Below the pieces are notes generated by a model. It saw only the letters and a program-made list of their open reading frames with translations. It ran no database searches and was not told the origin of the DNA. A DNA stretch of 64,000 nt from Acidobacteriota bacterium (GTDB lineage: Bacteria; Acidobacteriota; Holophagae; Acanthopleuribacterales; Acanthopleuribacteraceae): assembly GCA_030066195.1 (NCBI GenBank), contig JASJCB010000002.1, forward strand, positions 1-64,000, read 5' to 3'. Made by a program: the position numbers and the translations under genes. Shown in pieces: positions 1-9,401 of the stretch (its first letter is position 1; each line of letters starts with the position of its first letter).

Positions 1-296
1 GTTCAGCTTCTCAAAATACGCTAAATCAGCTGTACTTGGTTGTGAAATCCCATACAAGGGTTGCTTTGTGCCGATAAAGCAAAAAGGCCTGCTGAAAGGG
101 CTGCCCAAAATACAACGGAACCCAACTCTCGAATTCCGATAACTCCAACTGAAAACAATTCCCGCCTGGTATAAGTGTTCATCAGGAACTGTCTTACTTC
201 CCGGTCGGTTCAATGTCCGACACTTTTCCATTACCTTGCCCGAACTTATCGAGAAGTTGCCGTTTTTCGTTTTTCCGTTTTAGGTTTTTGCCGAAA
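1..296. other. no gene recognised at left edge
   Basis: This stretch lies downstream of the WecA-like gene. I see no open frame with a ribosome-binding site, no family motif and no hairpin followed by a T-run. The last 50 bases are T-rich on the plus strand (A-rich on the strand transcribed from the neighbour), which is only weak support for a transcription end. Confidence 0.4.
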
Positions 297-1943
297 TCAG
301 CTTTCCACGGCTTGGTGGGGCTCCGAGGGTAGAACCACCGTCGCCTTGCTGCTGCCGAAGTTCAGGGCGATGATCTTCACGGCCAGGAACAGGAAGAACG
401 AACGCAGGGTGTTCTGCACCAGGTTGTACTGGGCCCGCAAATCCTCGGGGATGATGGCAATGGAGACCAGGACCAGGAAGATGAAGAATTCCAACGGGGT
501 GCTGAGGAAGATATCCTTGGTCTTGCGCACCAGGATCTTGCCGAAAATACCCAGGCTCAGCAAGAAGAAACCCAGCGGTTCGGTTACATCCAACACGGCT
601 TTCAGCGGGTGGTTGATATGGCGTTGCTGGTCCAGCACCAGTACAATGGCGGCCGCCATGAAGAAGTAGCTGAACACCAGGTAGCTCTGCCCGCCGTTTT
701 TGCCGCGCGTCATGGACAGGTAGAAGACCAGGACAAAGGTCGTAGCAACCACAAACAGCAGGTTGAGCGGCGCCGTGGGCAGGATCAGCGCGAAGCACAG
801 CATGTAGATCAACGAACCTATCTGCACCAACCGGCGCGAAGCCTTGGACAGGAAGGGTTGGGTATGGAAGGGAAAGCGCGATTCCATCTGGTTGGAAAAT
901 TCCGTGGCCCAGCGAGCCAGGTCCAGAATGCCGAAGACCTGGATGAAGAACAAGGCCAGGCTGATGATCATCAACGGGATCAAGAGGAATTTGAAACTGA
1001 GGGAATTGGCCATGGCCACCGCGCTCACGCTGAGCAGGGCGGTGATACCGTAGATCAGCGACACGGTCTGCGATTGGTTCATGCCGCGGCTGAGCAGTTT
1101 ATGGTGGAAATGCTTCTTGTCGGCGCTGAAGGGGCTGCGGCCCTCGCGGATGCGGCGGATGATGGCCCACAGGGTGTCGGCGATGGGCACCAACAGCACC
1201 AGGACGGGCGTCACCAGCGTCATGACCGTCAGCGATTTGAAGTTGCCGGTCACCGACAGCGTGCCCAGGCAGTAACCCAGGAACAGGGAACCGGTATCGC
1301 CCATGAAGATTTCGGCGGGGTGCGTGTTGTAGCGCAGAAAACCCAGGATACTGCTGGTGAGCACCAGGCACAGGGTAAAGGTAGCGTAGTCCGCTCGCTG
1401 CCAGGCCAGGAAACCGAAACAGCCGAAGGCAATGATGGAAATACCGCCGGCCAGGCCGTCCAAACCGTCACTCAGGTTGATGGCGTTGGTAATGCCCACG
1501 ATCCAGAGGATGGTCAGCGGCGCCGAAAGCAGGCCCAGCGGCAGGTTGGTGCCCACCACGCCGCCCAGGAAATCGATATTGGCGTCACTCAGCAGCATAG
1601 CGGAGCAGGCCGCAACGACCTGACCGAGCAGTTTCAGCTTGGGGTCCAGACCCTTGCTGTCGTCGATGATACCGATGACCACGATGATGACCATGCCCAG
1701 GAAGATACCCCGGAACTGGTCGAAGCTGGCCGCATCCAAATAGATCAGGAAGGTGAGGAAACAGCCGAAGAACATGGCCAGCCCGCCCATGCGCGGCACG
1801 TGGCCCGAGTGGACGCGGCGTTCATCCGGCGCGTCGATGGCGCCGGTAACCTTGGCCAGTTGTTTGATGGAGGGAACCAGGAGAAGGGTGGTCACCATGG
1901 CGGTGATCCCAACAAGGAAGAAATTGAGCGCGCTTCCAGTCAT
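297..1943 (-). CDS. WecA/TagO/MraY-family polyprenyl-phosphate sugar-1-phosphate transferase
   Basis: A polytopic membrane enzyme expected to load a sugar-1-phosphate from a UDP-sugar onto undecaprenyl phosphate, the first committed step of a surface polysaccharide. Visible family motifs are VHSGHVPRMGG near residues 44-54, the DD pair at 94-95, NAINLSDGLDGLAGG around 153-167, GDTGS at 215-219 and HFHH at 278-281, which is typical of the WecA branch rather than MraY. The usual domain ends near residue 340. A further 200 or so residues are mostly hydrophobic segments of unknown role. The open frame extends upstream to 2210, but a strong promoter lies inside that extension, so I use the ATG at 1943; an ATG at 1976 is the alternative. 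Three glycosyltransferases lie immediately upstream on the same strand. The exact sugar cannot be told. Confidence 0.9.
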   Translation of the reverse strand: MTGSALNFFLVGITAMVTTLLLVPSIKQLAKVTGAIDAPDERRVHSGHVPRMGGLAMFFGCFLTFLIYLDAASFDQFRGIFLGMVIIVVIGIIDDSKGLDPKLKLLGQVVAACSAMLLSDANIDFLGGVVGTNLPLGLLSAPLTILWIVGITNAINLSDGLDGLAGGISIIAFGCFGFLAWQRADYATFTLCLVLTSSILGFLRYNTHPAEIFMGDTGSLFLGYCLGTLSVTGNFKSLTVMTLVTPVLVLLVPIADTLWAIIRRIREGRSPFSADKKHFHHKLLSRGMNQSQTVSLIYGITALLSVSAVAMANSLSFKFLLIPLMIISLALFFIQVFGILDLARWATEFSNQMESRFPFHTQPFLSKASRRLVQIGSLIYMLCFALILPTAPLNLLFVVATTFVLVFYLSMTRGKNGGQSYLVFSYFFMAAAIVLVLDQQRHINHPLKAVLDVTEPLGFFLLSLGIFGKILVRKTKDIFLSTPLEFFIFLVLVSIAIIPEDLRAQYNLVQNTLRSFFLFLAVKIIALNFGSSKATVVLPSEPHQAVES

Positions 1944-2000
1944 AGAAAAATCCAATTTTAACCCTTGTCTTCTCATCCATCTTGTAAGGCCGGACGGACG

Positions 2001-2029
2001 ATTATATCGGAGAAGCCGCGTTGACTCAA
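2001..2029 (-). promoter_or_regulatory. sigma70-type promoter of the WecA-like gene
   Basis: On the minus strand TTGAGT (2029-2024), a 17-base spacer and a perfect TATAAT (2006-2001) precede the gene by about 60 bases. Its position rules out translation starting at the farther upstream codons of the same open frame. Confidence 0.6.
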
Positions 2030-2130
2030 TGAAGCCCACGCATTTTTTTAGACCGGCGAGCCCGCAATTCCGTTGAATGGGAATCGAAAGCAAGCATTTC
2101 GGTCCTCGGCACGGCAAAAGCCTGTAACCC

Positions 2131-3099
2131 TCAGGAAAGCAATTTGCAGGCCGGCTTTTCGCCTTTATTCGGGGAGGAGGCGCGAGCCGCCGTTTGCCGC
2201 AGGAAGGCAATCAGGCGCGGCGCTTGGGCGCGCAGGCCGCGCTCGTGCTTGGCCCAAAGCCGTCCCCGTTCCCCGAGACTTTGCCGCAAGCGCGGTTGCT
2301 CGAATAGTTTGCGTAGCGCCAAAAGCCAGGTGGTTTCGTCCTCGGCGATGTATCCCGCCCCGGACGCCGCGTGACCGTCAACCAGTTCCTGATGGTCGCC
2401 GCAAATCATGGGTAAACCGGCCGAGGCGTAGCGGGCAAGGTTGAAGCGATCCAACCAGGAAAGGTGTTCACCGGAGCGAACAGGTAAAAGCGCAAAATCC
2501 AGCCCTGCCAACAGCTCGATTTCGTCCGGGGGCATCGCGAAATGATACTCGCCGTCCATGGGCAGGGGCCCGGGTGCGGCGCCGATGGTAACCAGGGTGA
2601 AGGGATGCTCCTGCCGAACTATCGCCAGGTGCGGTAAGACAGCGTGGAGGGCGGGCAGGCCGGAATCGTCTCCCATCCAAACAACACGACGCCGCAAGCG
2701 CTTGCGTTGGATCGTCGACAAGCGCAGCCAATCGGGTGCGGGCGGCAGGTACAGCACCTCTTCGCCCGATTGCGATGGTTTTTCAACAATTCGCCCCACG
2801 GACACGGCTCCCTTTTCCAATACCGGTTCGATCGGGTCTTCGCCGATCAGGACCCTGGCTTTGGGAAGTCGCCGAACGGCCGGCTTCCTCAAGGCTGACG
2901 GTAGATTGGGAAACGCGGCCTCCTCGATCAAGGCCAGGTCATAATACTCTTTATTCAAGAGACTTAAGACGTCAAAAGGGCCGGGCTGAATCACCCGGAT
3001 GTGGAACCCTTCAGCGGCCAGGAAGGGAAGAAATTGATAGATGCGCCGGCGAGACGGCTCATTGGCGAGACCGCCGCGAGGCAACACCAGCAACCTCAC
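2131..3099 (-). CDS. probable glycosyltransferase, GT4-like, 322 aa
   Basis: Last gene of a three-gene glycosyltransferase run. It has the GT-B shape of GT4 enzymes, but only the C-terminal half gives recognisable signals: a nucleotide-sugar-site-like stretch SWLDRFNLARYASAGLPMIC, then GYIAEDETTWLLALRKLF, then a terminal helix ending in the arginine-rich tail. I chose the GTG at 3099 because it overlaps the stop of the preceding gene as GTGA and has GGAG nine bases upstream. The open frame continues upstream inside the neighbouring gene without a better start. The N-terminal region is weakly conserved in appearance, so acceptor and donor are unknown. It probably acts in the cytoplasm on the lipid-linked glycan begun by the WecA-like enzyme. 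Confidence 0.75.
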   Translation of the reverse strand: MRLLVLPRGGLANEPSRRRIYQFLPFLAAEGFHIRVIQPGPFDVLSLLNKEYYDLALIEEAAFPNLPSALRKPAVRRLPKARVLIGEDPIEPVLEKGAVSVGRIVEKPSQSGEEVLYLPPAPDWLRLSTIQRKRLRRRVVWMGDDSGLPALHAVLPHLAIVRQEHPFTLVTIGAAPGPLPMDGEYHFAMPPDEIELLAGLDFALLPVRSGEHLSWLDRFNLARYASAGLPMICGDHQELVDGHAASGAGYIAEDETTWLLALRKLFEQPRLRQSLGERGRLWAKHERGLRAQAPRLIAFLRQTAARASSPNKGEKPACKLLS

Positions 3100-4019
3100 C
3101 GTCCGGCGCTCCGAAAGGTGAGCACGTCCCACCATCCCAGTGCGTAGGCTTTGAAGGTAGCGGGCGCATTGCGGAAGGTGACCAGCGCGTAGCCGACATG
3201 TGTCACCAGATCGAGAGACAGAATGGCGAGAAGCGGCAGCCAGGTCCAACCGCCGTGGTTCTTTAGGTAGTAGCGGCGCATGGATCGCATGGTGCGCCGG
3301 ATGGTCAGCGTTTTCACCTTTTTGGACGAACCGCCGCCCTTGTGAAAAACCCGCGCCTCGGCCTCGTAGAAGACCTTATAGCCGGCACGACGGCAACGCA
3401 GGCAATAGTCGACTTCCTCGTAATACATAAAAAAGGCCGTGTCCAGGATGCCGATCGCCTGGATCACCTCACGGCGGATAAGGAACAGCGAGCCCATCAC
3501 CTGGTCCACCTCGCGGCTGCTCAGGTGGTCGAAACCGCCCATCTTCAGGGCGTTGATGAACGGGCTGCGCGGAAAGAGGCGGTTGAGTCCGCTCGCGTCC
3601 AGCAGCTGGCGCCACAGGTTGGGAAAGCGCCGGCAACTGGGCTGGACCCTGCCGTCCTCGTCCACGATGCGGCAGCCGGCAATGCCGATGCGGTCGTCAG
3701 CTTGCATGCGCGCGTCCAGTTTCTCCAGGCAACCCGGCAACAAGCGTACGTCGCTGTTCACCAGGACATGGTATCGCCCTTTGCCGCGCTGAAACAGTGG
3801 TTTGTGACCACCCGCGAAACCCAAGTTGCCGCCGGTTTCCACCAGTTCTACATCGGGGTATTTAGCGCGAACCATTTCGGCGGAGCCGTCGCTGCTGGCG
3901 TTGTCGGCCACCAGGACCTGGATCTCGTAATCGCCCTTTACCGCGTAAATAGAGGCCAGGCAGGCGTCCAGCAGATCACGCGTGTTCCAGTTGACGACGG
4001 CAAAGGTAAAAAGGGTCAT
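3096..4019 (-). CDS. family 2 glycosyltransferase (rhamnosyltransferase-like)
   Basis: A GT-A fold inverting transferase of 307 residues. The N-terminus has FAVVNWNTRDLLDACL, then VLVADNASSDGS, then the metal/nucleotide site as LVNSDVRL in place of DxD. The C-terminal acceptor/base region is FFMYYEEVDYCLRCRRAGYK, a signature common to WbbL/RfbF-type rhamnosyltransferases that extend O-antigen or similar glycans. A hydrophobic segment (WLPLLAILSLDLVTHVGYAL) near the C-terminus suggests membrane association. Its ATG lies three bases after the stop of the upstream GT4 gene, and its own stop overlaps the next gene, so all three are co-translated. The sugar specificity is inferred only from resemblance. 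Confidence 0.9.
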   Translation of the reverse strand: MTLFTFAVVNWNTRDLLDACLASIYAVKGDYEIQVLVADNASSDGSAEMVRAKYPDVELVETGGNLGFAGGHKPLFQRGKGRYHVLVNSDVRLLPGCLEKLDARMQADDRIGIAGCRIVDEDGRVQPSCRRFPNLWRQLLDASGLNRLFPRSPFINALKMGGFDHLSSREVDQVMGSLFLIRREVIQAIGILDTAFFMYYEEVDYCLRCRRAGYKVFYEAEARVFHKGGGSSKKVKTLTIRRTMRSMRRYYLKNHGGWTWLPLLAILSLDLVTHVGYALVTFRNAPATFKAYALGWWDVLTFRSAGR

Positions 4020-4022
4020 GGC

Positions 4023-5054
4023 TCAGTTCTCGACGGCGGTATTGCGCAACACGGCAAGCAGCCGGTCGCGTTGGCTGTTAAGCGAATAATGTGCCGTGCA
4101 GCGTTCCCTACCTTGTCGACCCATGGATCGCCGCAAATCCGCGTCCTCGATCAGGCAGATGAGGGCCTGGGACCACTGCTCAGGGCGCTCGGCCAGGAAC
4201 CCTGTCCGGCCTTCCAGGACCACCTCGCGGTTGGCGCCCACGCTGCCCGCGACCACGGGAATGCCGACGCTCATGTACTCGATCAGCTTGAAGGCGCATT
4301 TACCTCGGTTCCAATCGGTGTCCAGCAAGGGCATGATGCCGATATCGAAACCTTGGAGACGGGCGATCTCCTGTTCCTTTGTCCAGCGTGTAAAGCGCAT
4401 ACGGGGTAGTTTGAAGGGCGGGGCCAGGTCACCGACGACGTGGAAGGAGACATGAGGGAAGCGATTCAGCACTTCTTCCAATTGGGGCAGGATTTCCGGG
4501 AAGTTGGGATAGTTGGAATGAGTACCCATCCAACCGATGACCAGTTCACCGCCGGTGCGTTCCACGGGCACGTATCGATCCGTGTCAATCACGGTGGGGA
4601 TGACGGTCGCGTCCTCGCGAGCCTTGTCCGCCAGGTATTGAGAACCGGCAACGACGGTGCGGACAGCGTCAACAACGCGGCGAAAGACTTTCAGGCGGAC
4701 GGGGTCCTCGCCCTCCGGTGTTTGGAAGAGCGCGTCGTCGTAATCGAAGATCACCCTGGGGTTCTTGCGCAACAGGCGGCGCTCTACGAAGCTGGAGAAG
4801 GGCAGGGTGAGCCGCTGTAGAAAGACCACGTCGAATCGATCGGCATCCCTGACCTGGAACCAGCGGCGGGATCGGACTAATGCCTTGTAGACATTACCGA
4901 TCAAGGGCTTGTGGAACCAGGGCGGATAAGATTCGCCGTGCAGGGCGCGGACCTCGCAGTGAATACCGTGTTCCTTCAACCAGGGCAGGTATTGCAATAC
5001 GCGATATCGGGGCGCGGGCGCCACCCACCCTTCGATCAGGAAAAGAACCTTCAA
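4023..5054 (-). CDS. glycosyltransferase family 4 (GT1/GT4 superfamily)
   Basis: A 343-residue GT-B retaining transferase. The C-terminal donor-binding half is clear: LVIGWMGTHSNYPNF, then FHVVGDLAPPF, and the diagnostic KCAFKLIEYMSVGIPVVA followed by GANREVV and GFLAERPEQW. The N-terminal half begins MKVLFLIEGWVAPAPRYRV, the arrangement of enzymes that recognise a lipid-linked acceptor. It is first in a tight three-gene minus-strand run ending near 2131 and probably belongs to the same polysaccharide pathway as the WecA-like protein. About 235 bases separate it from the next upstream gene; within them I see only a weak TAGACT-like -10. Confidence 0.9.
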   Translation of the reverse strand: MKVLFLIEGWVAPAPRYRVLQYLPWLKEHGIHCEVRALHGESYPPWFHKPLIGNVYKALVRSRRWFQVRDADRFDVVFLQRLTLPFSSFVERRLLRKNPRVIFDYDDALFQTPEGEDPVRLKVFRRVVDAVRTVVAGSQYLADKAREDATVIPTVIDTDRYVPVERTGGELVIGWMGTHSNYPNFPEILPQLEEVLNRFPHVSFHVVGDLAPPFKLPRMRFTRWTKEQEIARLQGFDIGIMPLLDTDWNRGKCAFKLIEYMSVGIPVVAGSVGANREVVLEGRTGFLAERPEQWSQALICLIEDADLRRSMGRQGRERCTAHYSLNSQRDRLLAVLRNTAVEN

Positions 5055-5289
5055 AAGCCAACCTCACAAAAACGCCGGCGGGCGTTGCCCGGTAGTCTAC
5101 ACCACGCATGAGTCGGGGAAAAGCGGGATTTGAACGCGGGGGCCACGTCACGAGCCCTGACTTTGATCGAGCACAACGCAATAGGATGTGGTGATCGAGG
5201 CGTTTTTCGCTCACCCGGTCGGCGAGGGTTTTCATCGTTTCAGCCAAAAAGGTTTGAAATCAACGGTTTCAAAGATCATGTAGGATTCT

Positions 5290-6807
5290 TCAGTTCAACA
5301 AGAGCAGTAGGACCACGGCGCTTTCGGCAGCGATGAGGGCGCAGCAGAAGGCATCGTCCCTGATTGCTGGAATGAAACGGGCCAGTAGGGCGCCCAGGGC
5401 CAGGGTAGCCGTGGTGCCCCAGTCCAGGAAGGCTGCCATGGCGAAGGGTACCGCGCCCGGCATCTTGGGAAATCGGAGCCTGATCGTGAAGACCAGGGCG
5501 CCGCAAGCCAGGCCGAGGGCGAAGATAGGAAACCCCGCGCCTTCGCCGCCGGCCAGGACTTTGGCAATCTCCAGCCAGATTTGCGCGGCGGGGGCTGGGA
5601 AGACCTCGCCGCCCAGGGGATTGTCGCGAATGAGATAGAACAGCAGGGGGACGAAGATCAGCGGACCCAGGACAGCCCCGGCCAGTTGGTAGCGGAACTG
5701 GCGAGCGGGCGGGCAACCCAGGTCTCGGCCGCAGCGCAGGTCGTTCAGGAAATCGGCCGAGGATGCGGATGCGCCGGTCAGAACGCCGGTGGCTGCTGTC
5801 ATGGCGCCGACCTCAGCCGGTCGCACCATGCTGAAGATCAGCAGTGAGAGTTTGCCCAAGGCACCGGTCGGCACCACATCGGTCTCGCCGGTCACCCTGC
5901 ACGCTACCACGGCAAACGGCCAGACGACCACCGCGGCCAGGAGAAGGTAGATCCAGGAAAAATCGAAGATGATCGCGTGAAGCAAACAAAGTACCGCCGC
6001 GAAGGACAAGGTGACGGGCAGATGACGACGGGAAACCGGGCGGCTTTCTTCCGCCGGCGCCAGGCCTCGGAGGGAGCGTCCAAAATCCAGCAAACCGGCT
6101 GAGATCATGAGACCGACAGCAAACCAGGGGATGCTTTTGGACGCCGTGGCGCCGAAGACCGCGGGTGCGGCCAGGAAGAAGCAAGTGGCTCCGGCAAGCA
6201 TGCCGAGGCAAATCCGCGGACCCAAAAGAGAGCCCAAACCCAGTAGCATGGGTGAACTTTGCAGGTGCAGAACCGGGCTGCCGGCGGGGAAGCGTGCTTG
6301 AACCAGGTGAAGCCAATCACGCAGGGCAACCCAAATCCAAACAACGAGCAAAGTCCATGAGAACAGCGCCATGCCGGGTTTCCCGCGGTCGAGATTTTTG
6401 ACGGTAGTCGCGGCGACCGTGCCCGAGGGGAACTTCAACTCGGCCAAGAGGCGACGGCGCAAAGGTAGCGCCAGGCAGGTACCCAATCCACAAATCGCTG
6501 AAACCCAGAGAGTAAGTAAGTAAAGTGGAGGCAGGGGAGCGCCCGACATGATGAAGGCAGACAAAGAGGTAGAGATCACGGTGCCGCAACCGAAACTCAT
6601 GGCGGAAGCCATGGAAAGGAACAGGGCGGTTTCCACCCATCCATTGTCGCCGGCAACCCGGGGGAGAATCAGCTTGAGGCCGGTCCAGGTGAACGCGGCC
6701 AGGATGGCGACGCCGTAGACGAAACCCAAACGCAAACCGATGTATAGATTGGATAAACCGAGAAAGAACCCGGCCGTAAGACAAATCAGGAACCTGAGCG
6801 GCGACAT
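5290..6807 (-). CDS. OPT-family oligopeptide/metal-chelate transporter
   Basis: A membrane protein of 505 residues with about 12-14 hydrophobic segments. OPT-family signs are an early NLYIGLRLGFVYGVAILAAF segment, the conserved ELKFPSGTVAA loop near residue 130 and MTAATGVLTGASASSADFLN in the second half. OPT proteins import peptides, siderophore-like chelates or small organic substrates by cation symport; the substrate here is unknown. I use the ATG at 6807, preceded by GGTGG, rather than the more distant in-frame start at 6849. The only close neighbour on the strand is the small thiamine-binding-type protein 146 bases upstream, so a vitamin-related substrate is conceivable but speculative. 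Confidence 0.85.
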   Translation of the reverse strand: MSPLRFLICLTAGFFLGLSNLYIGLRLGFVYGVAILAAFTWTGLKLILPRVAGDNGWVETALFLSMASAMSFGCGTVISTSLSAFIMSGAPLPPLYLLTLWVSAICGLGTCLALPLRRRLLAELKFPSGTVAATTVKNLDRGKPGMALFSWTLLVVWIWVALRDWLHLVQARFPAGSPVLHLQSSPMLLGLGSLLGPRICLGMLAGATCFFLAAPAVFGATASKSIPWFAVGLMISAGLLDFGRSLRGLAPAEESRPVSRRHLPVTLSFAAVLCLLHAIIFDFSWIYLLLAAVVVWPFAVVACRVTGETDVVPTGALGKLSLLIFSMVRPAEVGAMTAATGVLTGASASSADFLNDLRCGRDLGCPPARQFRYQLAGAVLGPLIFVPLLFYLIRDNPLGGEVFPAPAAQIWLEIAKVLAGGEGAGFPIFALGLACGALVFTIRLRFPKMPGAVPFAMAAFLDWGTTATLALGALLARFIPAIRDDAFCCALIAAESAVVLLLLLN

Positions 6808-6953
6808 AAGAGACCCACCGGGCTTAACAAAATTAACGGGCCCCAACATAACCCAAGCCGCTGATGGGAAGCAAGAACTAATTAAGAACCAGATATTTAT
6901 ATTCGCGAATAAAAATAAGACCGAACTTTCCCAACGTGAAGGGAATAGCGTTT

Positions 6954-7259
6954 CTAACGGGTTTTCAATTTTGTTTCGACCGAGGTGATCTTGTCGGCCA
7001 TGGATTGGTCACGATCGATTCGCGTGCCCAGCCTTATGGTGGTGGAAATACGCGGCGCGCCCATCTGGTGAAGGCGTTGGTGGCAAGCCTTGATCGCGGC
7101 GTTGATTTCCTCCCATTCGCCTTCCAGATTGGTGCCGTTCGGGTGCAGTTGCGGTTTGAGGCCGTGTTCCAGGAAGACCTTTTCACAGGCAGCTACATAG
7201 GGCGAAAGGGAGACCCCTACCCCGATGGGGATAATGCAAACATCGGCAATGACTTTCAC
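6954..7259 (-). CDS. MTH1187/YkoF-type thiamine-binding family protein
   Basis: A compact 101-residue protein with the full pattern of the DUF77/thiamine-BP family (MTH1187 fold): the opening strand IADVCIIPIGVGVSLSPYVA, the HGLKPQLHPNGTNLEGEW segment that forms the ligand-binding strand and loop, then a helix with a paired cysteine/histidine (KACHQRLHQMGAPRISTTI) and a final amphipathic strand. Family members form tetramers and bind thiamine or its hydroxymethylpyrimidine moiety. It is a cytoplasmic ligand-binding protein, not an enzyme. It lies upstream of the OPT transporter on the same strand and divergent from the acyl-CoA dehydrogenase. The 146-base gap to the transporter contains a 12-bp palindrome centred on TTCGCGAA at 6900-6911. 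Confidence 0.85.
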   Translation of the reverse strand: MKVIADVCIIPIGVGVSLSPYVAACEKVFLEHGLKPQLHPNGTNLEGEWEEINAAIKACHQRLHQMGAPRISTTIRLGTRIDRDQSMADKITSVETKLKTR

Positions 7260-7433
7260 AATCCACCTCCCCGCGTTTGGGATATTTCTATTTTACCTCA
7301 ATTGTCTCGTCTGAATCAGGTTTGATCGCGTCAGCCTAACAAGCCGAAACCGCCGCATCTAAATTGGTGACCGGGCAATCATCCGAAGAAAAGAGACGAG
7401 ACCCCATAGCCAAACTCCCACGTCTTTGATAAC

Positions 7434-7445
7434 ATGACCAGTCAT
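7434..7445. promoter_or_regulatory. inverted repeat, possible TetR-type operator
   Basis: ATGAC-CA-GTCAT sits 30 bases before the acyl-CoA dehydrogenase start. Short TGAC/GTCA palindromes are typical of TetR-family fatty-acid regulators, so a repressor site is plausible. No -35/-10 pair could be fixed around it and no regulator gene is adjacent. Confidence 0.25.
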
Positions 7446-7474
7446 TCAGTGAGCGGGATTCACAGGAGGATCAC

Positions 7475-9253
7475 ATGACCCACTACAATATCGACGAACG
7501 TGACATCATGTTTAACCTGAAGGAATGCCCCGGCCTGGAAGCCATCCAACAAACAGGGGCCTTTGAAGAATGCGACACCGAAACCGTGGACATGATCTAC
7601 GAAACATCGGCTAATTTTTGCCAAAAGGTTCTGGCGCCGCTACTTATGCCTACCGACCGGGAAGGCCTGGGATTCAAAAACGGTCAGGTGACCGTTCCCG
7701 AAGGCATGGTCGATGCCTGGGAACAGTATCGCGAGTTGGATCTCATCGGCATCAACTCCGAACCCGAGTTCGGCGGTGCGGGACTACCCCATTTCTTCTC
7801 CGCACCCGTAACCGAGATGGAATGCGGCTCTTTCGTTTCCTTTTCCATGTTGCCCCTGCTCACCCGAGGGGCCGCTCGTCTGATCCTCAGCTTCGGCAAC
7901 GACGAATTGAAGAACACCTATGTAGCAAAAATGTTCTCCGGTGAGTGGAGCGGCACCATGTGTCTGACCGAGCCGGACGCGGGCAGCGATGTGGGCGCGG
8001 GCGTCACCTCGGCCGAACCCGAGGGTGACCATTACAAAATTACCGGCACCAAAACCTTCATCAGCTGGGGCGAACACAATCTCAGCGACAACATCATCCA
8101 CCTCGTGCTGGCCCGTATCAAGGGAGCGCCCGCGGGTTCCAAGGGATTGAGCCTGTTCGTGGTACCCAAGAACCGCGTCGATGCCGACGGCAACATCACG
8201 GGACCCAATGACGTCACTTGCAGCAATATCGAACACAAGATGGGCATCAAGTCCTGCCCAACCTGCGTCATTAACTTCGGCAGCGATAACAACACCATCG
8301 GTTACTTGTTGGGCGAAGCCGGTTACGGCATGCGCTACATGTTCCAGATGATGAATGAAGCGCGTCTGGAAGTGGGCGTTCAGGGCATGGGCCAGGCTTC
8401 CGCCGCCTATCTGTCGGCCGTGAACTACGCCGCCGAGCGTGTGCAGGGTTCCATTATGGAAGAGGGCGGGCCGCGTCCCGCCAAGATCATCGAACACCCC
8501 GACGTGCGCCGCATGTTGGTGAAGATGCGCGCCCTGGTTCAAGGCAGCCGCGCCATGATCTACCACCTCACCCAATACCTGGACCTGGCGCATCACGGCG
8601 AGGACAAGGCCAAATACAAGGCGCTGTCCGACCTGCTGACGCCCGTCTGTAAGAGCTATGGTTCCGATCAGGGTTTCCGCGTCACTGAAATGGCTATCCA
8701 AACCTTCGGTGGTTATGGTTACTGCCAGGACTATGCGGCGGAGCAGTACATGCGCGATTCCAAGATTTCGTCGCTGTATGAGGGCACCAACGGCATTCAG
8801 GCCATGGACCTGGTCTTCCGCAAGATCTTGATGAACAAGGGCGAGAATCTGAAAGTCTTCGGCGGCGAGGCAATTGCCCTGGTCCAGGCCACGGCCGGTT
8901 CGGACCTGGCTTCGATGGGCGGTATCCTGAAAGAAGGCATCGAGGCGGCAGGCGCCACCGCGGCCCATTTCGGGCAGCGCATGGCTTCCGGCGAACATGA
9001 CGAGGTACGTTTCCACGCGACGGATTTCCAGGAGCATTTCGGTCATGTGGTCGTGGGTTACTTCCTCTTGAAGCAGGCCCTGGTTGCATCACGCGCCCTG
9101 ACCGGCGACGTTAGCGATGCCGACCGTACCTTCTACGAGCAGAAGATCGTGACCGCCAGGTACTTCTTCGACGCGCTGGTTGTACCCGCGATCAAGGCTT
9201 TGGAAATCATGCGTTCCCCGAACGTAGCCGGTTTGCAAGCCGAGTTTGTTTAA
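7475..9253 (+). CDS. acyl-CoA dehydrogenase, DmdC-like long form
   Basis: A 592-residue flavoprotein that would oxidise an acyl-CoA to the 2,3-enoyl-CoA, passing electrons to ETF. It has the N-terminal helical domain, the FAD/substrate loop MCLTEPDAGSDVGAGVTSAE, ITGTKTFISWGEHNL, and the C-terminal helical domain with FGGYGYCQDYAAEQYMRDSKI followed by LYEGTNGIQAMDLV, where the glutamate of LYEGTNGIQ is the expected catalytic base. The roughly 600-residue length with an extra C-terminal domain matches the DmdC/AcdA-type subfamily (for example 3-methylmercaptopropionyl-CoA dehydrogenase) rather than the 380-residue type. The start is fixed by AGGAGG eight bases upstream. It is monocistronic: a strong terminator follows immediately. 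The actual substrate cannot be assigned. Confidence 0.93.
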   Translation: MTHYNIDERDIMFNLKECPGLEAIQQTGAFEECDTETVDMIYETSANFCQKVLAPLLMPTDREGLGFKNGQVTVPEGMVDAWEQYRELDLIGINSEPEFGGAGLPHFFSAPVTEMECGSFVSFSMLPLLTRGAARLILSFGNDELKNTYVAKMFSGEWSGTMCLTEPDAGSDVGAGVTSAEPEGDHYKITGTKTFISWGEHNLSDNIIHLVLARIKGAPAGSKGLSLFVVPKNRVDADGNITGPNDVTCSNIEHKMGIKSCPTCVINFGSDNNTIGYLLGEAGYGMRYMFQMMNEARLEVGVQGMGQASAAYLSAVNYAAERVQGSIMEEGGPRPAKIIEHPDVRRMLVKMRALVQGSRAMIYHLTQYLDLAHHGEDKAKYKALSDLLTPVCKSYGSDQGFRVTEMAIQTFGGYGYCQDYAAEQYMRDSKISSLYEGTNGIQAMDLVFRKILMNKGENLKVFGGEAIALVQATAGSDLASMGGILKEGIEAAGATAAHFGQRMASGEHDEVRFHATDFQEHFGHVVVGYFLLKQALVASRALTGDVSDADRTFYEQKIVTARYFFDALVVPAIKALEIMRSPNVAGLQAEFV

Positions 9254-9265
9254 GTCTAAATCTGG

Positions 9266-9300
9266 AAAAGGAGCGGGGAATCGGCTTTCCCGCTCCTTTT
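9266..9300 (+). terminator. Rho-independent terminator after the acyl-CoA dehydrogenase
   Basis: Arms AAAAGGAGCGGG (9266-9277) and CCCGCTCCTTTT (9289-9300) pair perfectly over 12 bp, with possible extension into the loop, and end in a T-run. It starts 13 bases after the stop codon. Confidence 0.85.
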
Positions 9301-9401
9301 AACCGGAGTCGACCGGCTCCTCATGCGATTCAAGTCCTCCTACGGGCTGAAGCTGCCGATGTATCGTGTTATCATGCCTCCAGTTATCTTCTCGGAGGCT
9401 G

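Noticed and set aside
609..1961. 450-codon plus-strand open frame opposite the WecA-like gene
   Set aside because: Low-complexity His/Gln/Arg-rich product, no ribosome-binding site, and entirely antisense to a gene with strong family motifs. The same reasoning removes the long antisense frames over the M23 gene, the acyl-CoA dehydrogenase, the kinases and the large secreted protein.
1944..2210. Upstream extension of the WecA-like gene to 2210
   Set aside because: A perfect TATAAT with TTGAGT at 17 bases lies inside it, and the translated extension is not conserved in appearance.
5124..5140. tRNA T-arm-like sequence (minus-strand TTCAAAT loop)
   Set aside because: The flanking stem does not pair, and no acceptor, D or anticodon arm can be folded around it.
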